DNA of 35,286 bases from an uncultured Collinsella sp. (GTDB taxonomy: Bacteria; Actinomycetota; Coriobacteriia; Coriobacteriales; Coriobacteriaceae): NCBI GenBank assembly GCA_958403205.1, contig CATXWM010000022.1, positions 1-35,286 of the forward strand. Direction: 5' to 3'. Under the pieces are notes generated by a model. It had not been told where the DNA came from. It made no database searches and saw only the letters and a program-made list of their open reading frames with translations. Below are positions 8,152-15,774 of this stretch, piece after piece; the first letter of the stretch is position 1; every line of letters starts with the position of its first letter. The position numbers and the translations under genes are program-made.

Positions 8152-8973
8152 ATGCCCTACCTGCTTTCTTGTGACATTCATACCCATACGATGTTCTCTG
8201 CGCATGCATATTCGACCATTGAGGAGAATGTGTACTGGGCGGCAGAGCGTGGTCTGCAGGTGCTCGGATCTGCCGACCATTTGAGCTCTATGGTTACGGC
8301 TTGCCCCAATGACCTGCGCAGTTACCAGTTCTTTATCAACCAGGATATCTGGCCGCGCATTTGGAGCGGCGTGCTGGTGCTGCGTGGTGCCGAGGCCGAT
8401 ATCGTTTCGCTGGACGGAAGCCTGTTTGGCGAGGACACTCCTGTCACGCTCGATATTGCCGGCGATTCGTACAGCCGTCAGCATTCACTGTTCGATTTGG
8501 TTACGCGTAATTTGGATTATTTGGTTGCAAGCGTGCATAATCCGCAGATTGCTGAGAGCGCGACGCTGGCCCAGACGACCGAGATGTATATCAATGCCCT
8601 GGAGCACCCCAAGGTGTTCATGCTGGGCCACACGGGGCGTTCGGGCGTGCCGTTCAATATCGACGAGGTACTGTTGGCAGCTAAGGCCAAGCACAAGATT
8701 ATCGAGATCAACAACCATAGTCTTGAACACGGTGTTGACACTGGGCATTGGGCCGTATGCCGCAAGATTGCCGAGCGCTGCGCCGAGCTGGGCGTGGGCA
8801 TTGGCGTGTCGACCGATGCCCACATTGGCATGGCCATTGGCAAGCTCGATCACGCGCGCAAGATGCTCGACGAGATTCACTTCCCGCTGGATTTGATCGT
8901 GACGCGCGACCGCGAGACGCTGCTGCGCGAGATGGCGGCAGCCGGCGTGTGCGATCTGCGCAATGGGATGTAG
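8152..8973 (+). CDS. PHP-domain phosphatase, YcdX-like
   Basis: 273 residues of a polymerase-and-histidinol-phosphatase (PHP) domain, a metal-dependent phosphoesterase fold with a trinuclear metal centre. Candidate ligands in order: DIHTH (D8, H10, H12), H18, ADH (D42, H43), E81 in RGAEADI, H129 in SVHNPQ, H160 in LGHTGRSG, and TDAH (D222, H224). The stand-alone length and GHTGRSG/STDAHIG motifs fit YcdX-type phosphatases rather than histidinol phosphatase. The natural substrate is unknown. ATG 8152 follows AAGGAG (8141-8146). It is probably monocistronic, closed by the terminator at 8994-9024. Confidence 0.88.
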   Translation: MPYLLSCDIHTHTMFSAHAYSTIEENVYWAAERGLQVLGSADHLSSMVTACPNDLRSYQFFINQDIWPRIWSGVLVLRGAEADIVSLDGSLFGEDTPVTLDIAGDSYSRQHSLFDLVTRNLDYLVASVHNPQIAESATLAQTTEMYINALEHPKVFMLGHTGRSGVPFNIDEVLLAAKAKHKIIEINNHSLEHGVDTGHWAVCRKIAERCAELGVGIGVSTDAHIGMAIGKLDHARKMLDEIHFPLDLIVTRDRETLLREMAAAGVCDLRNGM

Positions 8974-8993
8974 CGGAGTTTATAAACCAAGCG

Positions 8994-9024
8994 AAGGGGG
9001 CGGCCCAGGCGGGTCGCCCCCTTT
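8994..9024. terminator. Intrinsic terminator between PHP and rlmD-like genes
   Basis: A 13-bp stem of AAGGGGGCGGCCC-type (8994-9006 with 9011-9023, one G-U pair) with an AGGC loop, followed by a short T-rich run. It sits between two convergent genes and may serve both. Confidence 0.75.
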
Positions 9025-9051
9025 CTTGTCCCAAAAATCTACTGAGGTTGG

Positions 9052-10500
9052 TTAGCGGCGTTCGAGGACCGCTACGGTTTCGGTGTGGTCGGTGTGAGGG
9101 AACATGTCGACGGGCGTGATCTTGAGCAGGCGATAGCCTTCGTCGAGGAGCTGATGCAGGTCGCGCTCTTGAGTCACGGGGTTGCAGCTGATATAGGTGA
9201 TGCGGCGCGGCTTAAGCGCGCAGGCAGCTTCGAGGAACTCGGGGGTAGAGCCGGCGCGCGGCGGATCGATGGAAAGGACATCGACCCGCTCGTTGTTGTC
9301 GGCGGCATCTAGGATGTAGTCGGTGGCATCGTCGGCCATAAACCAAGCGCTGCGGGTGAGGCCGTTGAGCTCGGCATTACGACGTGCGTCGGCAATGCCG
9401 GCGTGGTTGCGCTCCACGCCAAGCAGCATAATACCGACGCCCTTGTCCTGGGCGGCTTTGGCTGCGCACAGGCCGATAGTTCCACTACCGCAATAGGCAT
9501 CCATGAGTACGTCGCCCTGCTGCAGGTCCATGCCGTCAATCGCGAGCTGATAGAGCAGCTCGGTCTGCTGCGGGTTGGTCTGATAGAACGCGGTAGGGGA
9601 GATATCGAATTCGCAGCCGAGCAGCTGATCGCGCATGCATTCGGCGCCATAGACGATGCGGGTCTCCTCGCCCAGGATGGCATTGCCGGGGCGGCCGTTG
9701 ATATTCTGCGCAACGGTGACGATGTGCGGATCGAGCGAGGCGACGGCCTCAAAGAACTCCTTTGCATGCGGTAAGTCACGCTGGGCGGTCACGAGCGTAA
9801 CCATGACCTGGTCGGTACGCCAGCCGCAGCGGACGACGGCATAGCGGAGCAAACCAAGATGCTTGTCCTCATTAAAGGCGGGAATATGCAGCCGCTCAGC
9901 TTCGCGTGCGATGCCGTTGAGAATCTGACGGGCGCCCGGTGCCTCGACGGGGCATTCGGGTACGGCAACGATCTTGTGCGTGCCGCGCTCAAAGAAACCG
10001 CAACGGACAGCGCCCTCTTTGCCGGGGGCAAAGGGAGTGGCGGCCTTATGGCGAAAACCGCGCGGCGCAGGATATTTGCCCGGGTCGCCCAGGGTGACAC
10101 CCGTGCCACGAATAGGATCTACGGCAATGCCCTCACGCTCACAGAGCCCAGCAAACAGCTCCTCCATGGCAGCCTGCTTGGTCGCCAACTGCTTTTTATA
10201 AGGACGATTGAGCGCCGTGCACCCACCGCAAGATTTCATGATCGAACAGGGAGACTTGGGGTCCACGGCCTTACGCGCAGACGAAACCCGATCTTTATGC
10301 GAGCGCTTGGAGCGAGTCTGAGATGCCTTATCCTCGTTCCGACGAGAGCCGGGACGCTTGGCCTTAGCCTTGCCCTTGGCCGACTTACCCTTCGCGTCCT
10401 GAGACGACTTGGATTTCTTAGAAGATTTTTTCTCCTCTGACCCCTCAGCCGCCTCGATCAAAGCACGACGAGCCTTACGCTCCGCACGAGATTCTGCCAT
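9052..10500 (-). CDS. 23S rRNA (uracil-C5)-methyltransferase, RlmD/TrmA family
   Basis: 482 residues. Members methylate C5 of a uridine in 23S rRNA (U1939 and/or U747) using S-adenosylmethionine. Fe-S cysteines are C85, C91, C94 (CSIMKSCGGC) and probably C183 (PECP). The SAM motif DAYCGSGTIG is at 334-343, DPPRAG at 412-417, the nucleophile C439 in SCNP, and the base E474 in DHTETVAVLER. Odd point: the first 80 residues are a K/R/S-rich low-complexity arm rather than the TRAM domain usually found before the cluster, so RNA binding may depend on a disordered basic tail. ATG at 10498-10500 follows GTGGAG on the minus strand. TACAAT (10538-10543, minus strand) is a likely -10. RlmD versus RlmCD specificity cannot be told. 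Confidence 0.9.
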   Translation of the reverse strand: MAESRAERKARRALIEAAEGSEEKKSSKKSKSSQDAKGKSAKGKAKAKRPGSRRNEDKASQTRSKRSHKDRVSSARKAVDPKSPCSIMKSCGGCTALNRPYKKQLATKQAAMEELFAGLCEREGIAVDPIRGTGVTLGDPGKYPAPRGFRHKAATPFAPGKEGAVRCGFFERGTHKIVAVPECPVEAPGARQILNGIAREAERLHIPAFNEDKHLGLLRYAVVRCGWRTDQVMVTLVTAQRDLPHAKEFFEAVASLDPHIVTVAQNINGRPGNAILGEETRIVYGAECMRDQLLGCEFDISPTAFYQTNPQQTELLYQLAIDGMDLQQGDVLMDAYCGSGTIGLCAAKAAQDKGVGIMLLGVERNHAGIADARRNAELNGLTRSAWFMADDATDYILDAADNNERVDVLSIDPPRAGSTPEFLEAACALKPRRITYISCNPVTQERDLHQLLDEGYRLLKITPVDMFPHTDHTETVAVLERR

Positions 10501-10512
10501 CAATAACTCCAC

Positions 10513-10526
10513 TAATTCATGAATTA
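10513..10526. promoter_or_regulatory. 14-bp palindrome in the leader of the rRNA methyltransferase gene
   Basis: TAATTCATGAATTA (10513-10526) is a perfect palindrome 12 bases upstream of the start codon, downstream of the candidate -10 at 10538-10543. It could be a repressor site or chance A+T symmetry. Confidence 0.3.
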
Positions 10527-10607
10527 AAGCTGCAAGTATTGTACCGTGCCAAGCCAGCAGACGATATGCAAGCGGTTTATTCGTGTCAGTGATAAGCCCA
10601 ACGACGG

Positions 10608-10746
10608 TTGCCCGCCGCGTGAGGGGTGTGGGGGTTAAGTTTATCGCGAGTTCCGCACGAACAGGAGGCCACTTAATGTGGCCTCCGTCGTGAGCAGGAC
10701 TGTAGAGCAGGAAACTTAACCCCCACACCCCTCACGCGGCGGGCAA
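10608..10746. repeat. 139-bp nested palindrome with perfect 35-bp arms
   Basis: Positions 10608-10642 are the exact reverse complement of 10712-10746. The enclosed 69 bases hold a second hairpin: GGAGGCCAC (10664-10672) with GTGGCCTCC (10678-10686) over TTAAT, extended by CACGA (10656-10660) with TCGTG (10688-10692). The element fills most of the 338-base gap between the divergent methyltransferase and amino-acid importer genes, upstream of both promoters. No ORF, target-site duplication or T-tract is evident. It has the shape of a MITE or structured RNA rather than a terminator. Confidence 0.85.
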
Positions 10747-10753
10747 ACTCGCC

Positions 10754-10820
10754 TTGTGCTCTATCACGCTAAAGTGTATGATTCTGAACGTTACATGACT
10801 CACTTTATCTAACTAAAGTG
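10754..10820 (+). promoter_or_regulatory. Promoter and operator of the amino-acid importer
   Basis: TTGTGC (10754-10759), a 17-base spacer and TATGAT (10777-10782) form a plausible promoter. A perfect dyad CACTTTA (10801-10807) / TAAAGTG (10814-10820) lies just after the expected start of transcription, and CTAAAGTG occurs again at 10769-10776. A repressor bound here would block transcription. The dyad core (10803-10818) is almost identical to one upstream of ilvE. Confidence 0.6.
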
Positions 10821-10838
10821 CCATCAAGGGGGAATACC

Positions 10839-11699
10839 ATGAATACCGATATGTCTCGTCGTCAGTTTGTTGGTCTAGCCGGCTCGCTCGCCACGGTGCT
10901 TGGCCTTGGTCTTGTCGGTTGCGGCGGTGGCGCCGGCAAGGGCTCCGCTGCTGGCTCTGCCGCGGCCAAGGATGTGAAGGGTGCTGCGGAGTCCAAGAAG
11001 CTCGTGGTGGGCTTTGATAAGTCCTATCCTCCGTACGGCTTTGTGGGCGACGATGGTGAGTACACCGGCTTTGATCTCGATCTGGCCAAGGCTGTTGCCG
11101 ATAAGCAGGGCTGGGAGGTCAAATACGAGGCCATCGACTGGGACGCCAAGGATACGCTGCTTAACTCGGGCGCCATCAACTGCATCTGGAACGGCTTTAC
11201 CATGGAGGGGCGCGAGGATGACTACACGTTCTCTGAGCCGTACATGCTCAACGAGCAGGTGCTCGTGGTAAAGAAGGATGCGGGCATCAAGAGCTGGGAC
11301 GATCTTGCCGGCAAGACCGTGATTACCCAGACCGATTCCGCTGCACAGGATGTGCTCGAGGGTGACCAGAAGGATCTGGCGGCGACGTTTGCCACGCTCG
11401 ACACGATCGGCGAGTACAACACGGCCTTTATGCAGCTCGAGAGCGGCGCGGTCGATGCCGTGGCTTGCGACCTTTCGATTGCCCAGTATCAGCTTGCCGC
11501 CAAGCCCGATGCCTATACGCAGCTTGATGAGCCGCTGTCCAGCGAGAACTACGCTGTCGGCTTTAAGAAGGGCGACACCAAGTCGGCCGATGCCGTGACC
11601 GAGTCGCTCAAGGCACTCTATGAGGACGGCACGGTTAAGGACCTGTGCGACAAGTATGCGGATTACGGTCTTTCCTTCGACAACTGGGTTCTGAAATAG
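10839..11699 (+). CDS. Polar amino-acid ABC transporter substrate-binding lipoprotein
   Basis: 286 residues, SBP_bac_3 family. It captures an amino acid outside the membrane and delivers it to the permease. The leader has both a twin-arginine motif (SRRQFV, 6-11) and a lipobox (LVGC, lipidated C28), suggesting Tat export followed by lipid anchoring; a G/A/S/K linker follows. The mature domain starts near residue 55 with LVVGFDKSYPPYGF and has the family's FDLDLAKAVA and FTMEGREDDYTFSEPYM segments. ATG 10839 follows AAGGGGGAA. It heads a binding protein-permease-ATPase operon. Ligand class (cystine, glutamine, arginine or other) cannot be decided. A long palindrome separates it from the permease. 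Confidence 0.93.
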   Translation: MNTDMSRRQFVGLAGSLATVLGLGLVGCGGGAGKGSAAGSAAAKDVKGAAESKKLVVGFDKSYPPYGFVGDDGEYTGFDLDLAKAVADKQGWEVKYEAIDWDAKDTLLNSGAINCIWNGFTMEGREDDYTFSEPYMLNEQVLVVKKDAGIKSWDDLAGKTVITQTDSAAQDVLEGDQKDLAATFATLDTIGEYNTAFMQLESGAVDAVACDLSIAQYQLAAKPDAYTQLDEPLSSENYAVGFKKGDTKSADAVTESLKALYEDGTVKDLCDKYADYGLSFDNWVLK

Positions 11700-11803
11700 C
11701 GGCTTTCCCAGGCACCCGATTTTGCCGTTCAAACCGTCGCTTGCGTACATTTAGTACGCGGCGCTCCTCTTTCACGGCAAACTCGAGCACCTGGAAAACC
11801 CGC
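11699..11803. repeat. 105-bp imperfect palindrome after the binding-protein gene
   Basis: Starting in the last base of the stop codon, 11699-11748 pairs imperfectly with 11754-11803 around ATTTA, with a perfect tip GCGTAC / GTACGC and good pairing at GCGG..TTYCCAGG and TTTGCCGT. There is no T-tract. In importer operons a hairpin here commonly stabilises the upstream message and lowers permease expression; that role is inferred. Confidence 0.75.
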
Positions 11804-11849
11804 TTTAGCATTGGGTTTGCTGTTCTGTTGTCGCGAAAGAGAGCTTAGG

Positions 11850-12503
11850 TTGTCTATTCAGGTCATGATGCAGATGCTTGGCCAGGGATTCTTGGTCAGT
11901 TTGCAGCTGTTTGTACTGACGCTGCTGGGGTCGATTCCGCTGGGAATCCCCGTGGCGTTCATGCGCATGAGCAAAATCGTGCCGCTTCGCTGGATTGCGC
12001 GCATCTACATTTCGGTCATGCGCGGTACGCCGCTCATGCTGCAGATGTTTGCCATTTACTTTGCCCCGTATTACGTGTTCGGCATTTCGCTCACGCCCGA
12101 TTCCAAGTGGACGGCGTGCGTTGTGGCGTTCATCATCAACTACGCCGGTTACTTTGCCGAGATCTATCGCTCGGGCCTGCAGTCCATTCCTCGCGGTCAA
12201 TACGAGGCTGCCGAGGTGCTGGGCTACTCGCGCATGCAGACGTTTCTGTATATCGTGATGCCGCAGGTCGCCAAGCGTATTCTGCCTGCGATGGGCAACG
12301 AGATCATCACGCTGGTCAAGGACACGTCGCTGGCGTTTGCCATTGGCGTGGGTGAGATGTTCTCGACGGCCAAGGCGCTGGTCGCCTCGCAGGTGAGCAT
12401 GGTGCCGTTTGCGATCGCGGCGCTAATCTACTGGGTCTTTAACTTCGTCGTCGAGATGCTGCTGGGCGCCGCCGAGAAAAAATTGGATTACTACCATGAT
12501 TAA
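11850..12503 (+). CDS. Polar amino-acid ABC transporter permease
   Basis: About 217 residues, with several membrane spans, of the HisM/GlnP type. It forms the membrane channel of the importer. The RGTPLMLQ segment (58-65) and the ATPase-coupling EAA loop (EAAEVLG, 119-125) are clear. The start is uncertain: TTG at 11850 has an AAAGAGAG site at suitable spacing and gives LSIQVMMQML; ATG at 11865 is the alternative with poorer spacing. Its end overlaps the ATPase start by 8 bases (ATGATTAA), showing tight coupling. Confidence 0.9.
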   Translation: MSIQVMMQMLGQGFLVSLQLFVLTLLGSIPLGIPVAFMRMSKIVPLRWIARIYISVMRGTPLMLQMFAIYFAPYYVFGISLTPDSKWTACVVAFIINYAGYFAEIYRSGLQSIPRGQYEAAEVLGYSRMQTFLYIVMPQVAKRILPAMGNEIITLVKDTSLAFAIGVGEMFSTAKALVASQVSMVPFAIAALIYWVFNFVVEMLLGAAEKKLDYYHD

Positions 12504-13260
12504 TTCGGTAATGAATATATCGAACGCTCGCAAAGCGTTTGGCGGCAATGAGGTGCTCAAGGATATCTCGCTCGAGGTGAAGCGTGGCGAGGTCGTGGCG
12601 ATTATCGGGCCTTCGGGTGGCGGCAAGTCCACGCTGCTGCGGTGTGCCACGCTGCTCGAGACGCTCGACGGAGGCTCGCTCTCGTTTGGTGACCTTGCCG
12701 TTGCGACGGATGCGGGTTCGGGCGCAGTCTATGCGAAGGGCGATGTGCCCAAGCAGGCGCGCTCGCGGTTTGGTCTGGTGTTTCAGAACTACAATCTGTT
12801 CCCGCACTATACCGTGATGAAAAACATCACCGATGCTCCGATTCGCGTGCTCAAGCGTCCGCGCGAGCAGGCGGAAGCCCGCGCTCACGAGCTGATTGCC
12901 CAGATGGGGCTTGTGGGCAACGAGAACAAGGTTCCGTGTGAGCTTTCGGGCGGTCAGCAACAGCGCGTGAGTATCGCCCGCGCCTTGGCGCTCGACCCGG
13001 AGATCTTGTTCTTTGACGAGCCGACCTCGGCGCTCGATCCCGAGCTAACGGCCGAGGTGCTGCGTGTCATTAAAGACCTTGCCGCGCAGAATATGACGAT
13101 GGTGATCGTGACCCACGCGATGCAGTTTGCGCGCGATGTTGCCGATCGCGTGGTCTTTATGGACGGAGGCCGCATTGTCGAGGAGGGTCCGGCCGAGCAG
13201 GTTATCGATCACCCGCGAGAGCAACGTACCCGTGAGTTCTTGAGCCGTATCGAGGGGTAG
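12496..13260 (+). CDS. Amino-acid ABC transporter ATP-binding protein
   Basis: 254 residues, GlnQ/HisP type. It powers import by ATP hydrolysis at the inner face of the membrane. Walker A GPSGGGKS (38-45), Q-loop (LVFQNYNLFPHYT), signature LSGGQQQR, Walker B ILFFDEPTSALDPEL and the switch histidine in VTHAMQ are all intact. An insertion of about 20 residues after DGGSLSFGDLAV carries YAKGDVPKQARSRFG, as in many amino-acid importer ATPases. The start overlaps the permease end; ATG at 12511 is an alternative. The operon ends at the hairpin 13295-13330. Confidence 0.94.
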   Translation: MINSVMNISNARKAFGGNEVLKDISLEVKRGEVVAIIGPSGGGKSTLLRCATLLETLDGGSLSFGDLAVATDAGSGAVYAKGDVPKQARSRFGLVFQNYNLFPHYTVMKNITDAPIRVLKRPREQAEARAHELIAQMGLVGNENKVPCELSGGQQQRVSIARALALDPEILFFDEPTSALDPELTAEVLRVIKDLAAQNMTMVIVTHAMQFARDVADRVVFMDGGRIVEEGPAEQVIDHPREQRTREFLSRIEG

Positions 13261-13294
13261 GCTCAGGTATTTACTCAACTATTAATTGAGGCGA

Positions 13295-13330
13295 AGCCGC
13301 CGCAGGTCTTACGGTCTGTGGCGGCTTTTT
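13295..13330 (+). terminator. Intrinsic terminator of the importer operon
   Basis: AGCCGCC (13295-13301) pairs with GGCGGCT (13320-13326) and the stem continues through CAG / CTG with G-U pairs; five T follow (13326-13330). Confidence 0.88.
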
Positions 13331-13570
13331 GTTTGCATCGACGGGGTTCAATAATCGCCTCACAAGCTTGTCTCTTCCTCTCGCCGCCTGTATTCATACG
13401 TGCGCCGAAAGGTATGCATGGACAGCCGTCCGTGAGGGTAGGGTGGTGGCATAGGACATTTGGAGGGTGAGTCGGCTCGGCTGCCGACCATGCTGCTCCC
13501 GGGATGGCACCGACCGCGAACTCTCCCCGTTGGCGTCGCGCATTGCGCGCGGCCCTGCAAGGAGGTCATC

Positions 13571-15646
13571 ATGGGTGCTCCCAAGACCGGTAACGTAAGG
13601 AACGTGGTGCTCGTAGGCCAAGGCGGGGTGGGCAAGACTTCACTCGCCGAGGCCATGCTCCACCTTTCCGGCAAGACCGCCCGCCTGGGCGGCCACGACG
13701 GCACCAAGCCCACGCTCGACTATGACCCCGAAGAGGTCAAGCGTGCATTTTCCATCTCGACGACCATTGCGCCGATCGACTGGAAGGGCGCGCGCATCAA
13801 TGTGCTCGATGCCCCGTGCTACCCCGATTTTATCGGCGACGCCTTTGCCGCGATGAGCGTCTGCGAGACGGCTCTGTTTGTGGTCGACGCCGAGGCCGGC
13901 CCGCAGCCTACGACGGTTAAGCTCTGGTATGCCGCCGAGGACCTGCGCTTGGCGCGTGCGGTGTTCGTAAACCGCCTGTCGCGCTCCGAGGCCAGCTTTG
14001 CGACCACGATGGACCTGCTGCAGGAGCGCTTTGGCACGCGCCTGGGCGCCGTGACCCTTCCCTGGGGCGAGGGCGAGGACTTTGACGGCATCATCGACCT
14101 GGTGCGTATGAAGGCACGCCATTGCAACGGCACCGAAGCCGTTGAGTCGGAGATTCCCGAGGAGTATCGTGCCCAGGCCGAGGAAGCCCATGACCATCTG
14201 TGCGAGCTGGTGGCCGAGGCCGACGATGAGCTGATGATGAAGTACCTGGAAGGCGAGGAGACGCTGACGCAGGAGGAGCTTGAAGGCCTGCTGTCGAAGG
14301 CGATCGCCGAGCGCATCTTTGTGCCGGTCTTTGCGGGCGATTGCATTAAGGAGCAGGGCGTCAACTCGCTGATGGACGACATCGCCACATACTTCCCGGC
14401 GCCGACCGACTACGGCGAGATGCCGCTTATCGACGGCGATTCGCTCAAGATCTCGAGTGACGATGACCGTCCGGTGGCGTTTGTGTTTAAGACCCTGGCC
14501 GATCCGCAGCAGGGTCGCATCAGCTTTATCAAGGTGCTGACGGGTACGCTTGAGCCGGGCCTTGAACTAATCAACGCGCGCACCCGCAAGAGCGATCGTC
14601 TGGCTCACTTGTATGTGATGTGCGGCCGCGACATGACCGAGGTCGGTCACGCCTATGCCGGCGACATTATCGTGGCGCCCAAATTGGCGGCCGAGACGGG
14701 CGATACGCTCTCCATTACCGGTAAGGTCGAGGCTGCGGCGTTTAAGTTCCCCAACTCTCAGTACCGCATCGCCATCGAGGCCGAGAATCGCGGGGACGAA
14801 GAGAAGCTCTACACGTTTATCGAGAAGGCCTGCAAGGCCGATCCGACTATGAGCATCGACCGCGACGAGGAGACTGGTCAGACCATTATCTCCGCCGTTG
14901 GTGAGGCGCAGGTTTCGGTGCTGCTCAACCGTTTGGAGGATCGCACCAAGGTCGTGGCAAAAAGCGTGCCGATCCGCATTCCGTATCGCGAGACCATTCG
15001 CCGTACGGCAAGCGCGCAGGGCCGCCACAAGAAACAGACTGGCGGTGCCGGTCAGTATGGCGACTGCTGGCTGCGCGTTGAGCCGCTCATTGGGCCCGAC
15101 GGCACGAGCGATGGCTATGAGTTTGTAGACGAGGTCGTGGGTGGCCGCATCCCGCGCTCGCTCATCCCCGCCGTGGACAAGGGTGTCCAGGAGACCATGA
15201 AGGACGGCATCATTGCCGGCTACCCGCTCACGGGCATTCGCGTGGCTGTGTACGACGGCTCGTATCACAGCGTCGACTCCAACGAGATGGCGTTCCGCGC
15301 GGCGGCTCGCATCGGCCTGCGCAAGGCATGCGCCGATGCCGACCCGGTGGTGCTGGAGCCCATCGAGGAAATCACGGTGACTATCCCCGAGAGCTACGCC
15401 GGCGCCGTGATGGGCGACATCTCGGCCTCGCGCGGTCGCGTGACAGGCATGGAGACCGATGAGCGCGGCGACACCGTGGTCATCGCTCAAGCCCCGCTGG
15501 CTGAGCTGACGGATTACTCGACGCGCCTGCGCTCTATCACGCGCGGCACGGGTGACTTTACCATGAAGCCCGCAGGCTATGAGCAGGTGCCTTATGACGT
15601 TCAGGCCAAGCTGGTCGAGCGCTATGAGGAGGGTCGCGCCAAGTAG
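13571..15646 (+). CDS. Elongation factor G-like translational GTPase paralogue
   Basis: 691 residues with the full five-domain EF-G layout and a typical domain IV/V end (RGRVTGMETD, MKPAGYEQVP). The role of such EF-G-like paralogues is unclear. The P-loop GQGGVGKT is intact (16-23), but G3 is DAPCYPDF (80-87) in place of DTPGHVDF, so the glycine and the catalytic histidine are replaced, and G4 is NRLSR (134-138) in place of NKxD, losing the guanine-reading aspartate. Switch I lacks RGITI. GTP use is therefore doubtful. ATG 13571 follows AAGGAGG (13559-13565). The 240-base upstream region has a GTCGGC/GCCGAC hairpin (13471-13488) and no convincing promoter. Whether a canonical fusA exists elsewhere in the genome is not visible. 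Confidence 0.9.
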   Translation: MGAPKTGNVRNVVLVGQGGVGKTSLAEAMLHLSGKTARLGGHDGTKPTLDYDPEEVKRAFSISTTIAPIDWKGARINVLDAPCYPDFIGDAFAAMSVCETALFVVDAEAGPQPTTVKLWYAAEDLRLARAVFVNRLSRSEASFATTMDLLQERFGTRLGAVTLPWGEGEDFDGIIDLVRMKARHCNGTEAVESEIPEEYRAQAEEAHDHLCELVAEADDELMMKYLEGEETLTQEELEGLLSKAIAERIFVPVFAGDCIKEQGVNSLMDDIATYFPAPTDYGEMPLIDGDSLKISSDDDRPVAFVFKTLADPQQGRISFIKVLTGTLEPGLELINARTRKSDRLAHLYVMCGRDMTEVGHAYAGDIIVAPKLAAETGDTLSITGKVEAAAFKFPNSQYRIAIEAENRGDEEKLYTFIEKACKADPTMSIDRDEETGQTIISAVGEAQVSVLLNRLEDRTKVVAKSVPIRIPYRETIRRTASAQGRHKKQTGGAGQYGDCWLRVEPLIGPDGTSDGYEFVDEVVGGRIPRSLIPAVDKGVQETMKDGIIAGYPLTGIRVAVYDGSYHSVDSNEMAFRAAARIGLRKACADADPVVLEPIEEITVTIPESYAGAVMGDISASRGRVTGMETDERGDTVVIAQAPLAELTDYSTRLRSITRGTGDFTMKPAGYEQVPYDVQAKLVERYEEGRAK

Positions 15647-15681
15647 CGTGCGATTTTGTCTGCAATGTAGGTGCTGACGAA

Positions 15682-15715
15682 AAGGCCACCCTGGGTAACC
15701 GGGGCGGCCTTATTT
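15682..15715 (+). terminator. Intrinsic terminator after the EF-G-like gene
   Basis: AAGGCC (15682-15687) pairs with GGCCTT (15706-15711), the stem continues through CCC/GGG after one mismatch, and TATTTG follows. The T-tract is interrupted, so strength is moderate. Confidence 0.7.
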
Positions 15716-15717
15716 GA

Positions 15718-15752
15718 TTCCTTGGGGACGGAGGAAAACGGATCATTTTAGG
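15718..15752. repeat. Possible GGGGACRG repeat remnant
   Basis: CCTTGGGGACGGAGGAAAAC and the following GGATCATTTTAGG lie between the EF-G-like terminator and the convergent nuclease gene. TTGGGGACRG is shared with the palindrome at 6681-6742 (TTGGGGACAG). No strong hairpin forms here, so it may be a half or decayed element. Confidence 0.35.
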
Positions 15753-15774
15753 TTTTGGGGCAGCTTGGTCGGCC

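Noticed and set aside
13331..13570. Resistance-type attenuator (short leader peptide MDSRP at about 13418) before the EF-G-like gene
   Set aside because: The peptide is five codons with no clear ribosome binding site and the following hairpins do not form an obvious terminator/antiterminator pair.
14567..15490. A 307-codon minus-strand frame opposite the EF-G-like gene
   Set aside because: Antisense to a complete conserved protein, with shadow-like composition.
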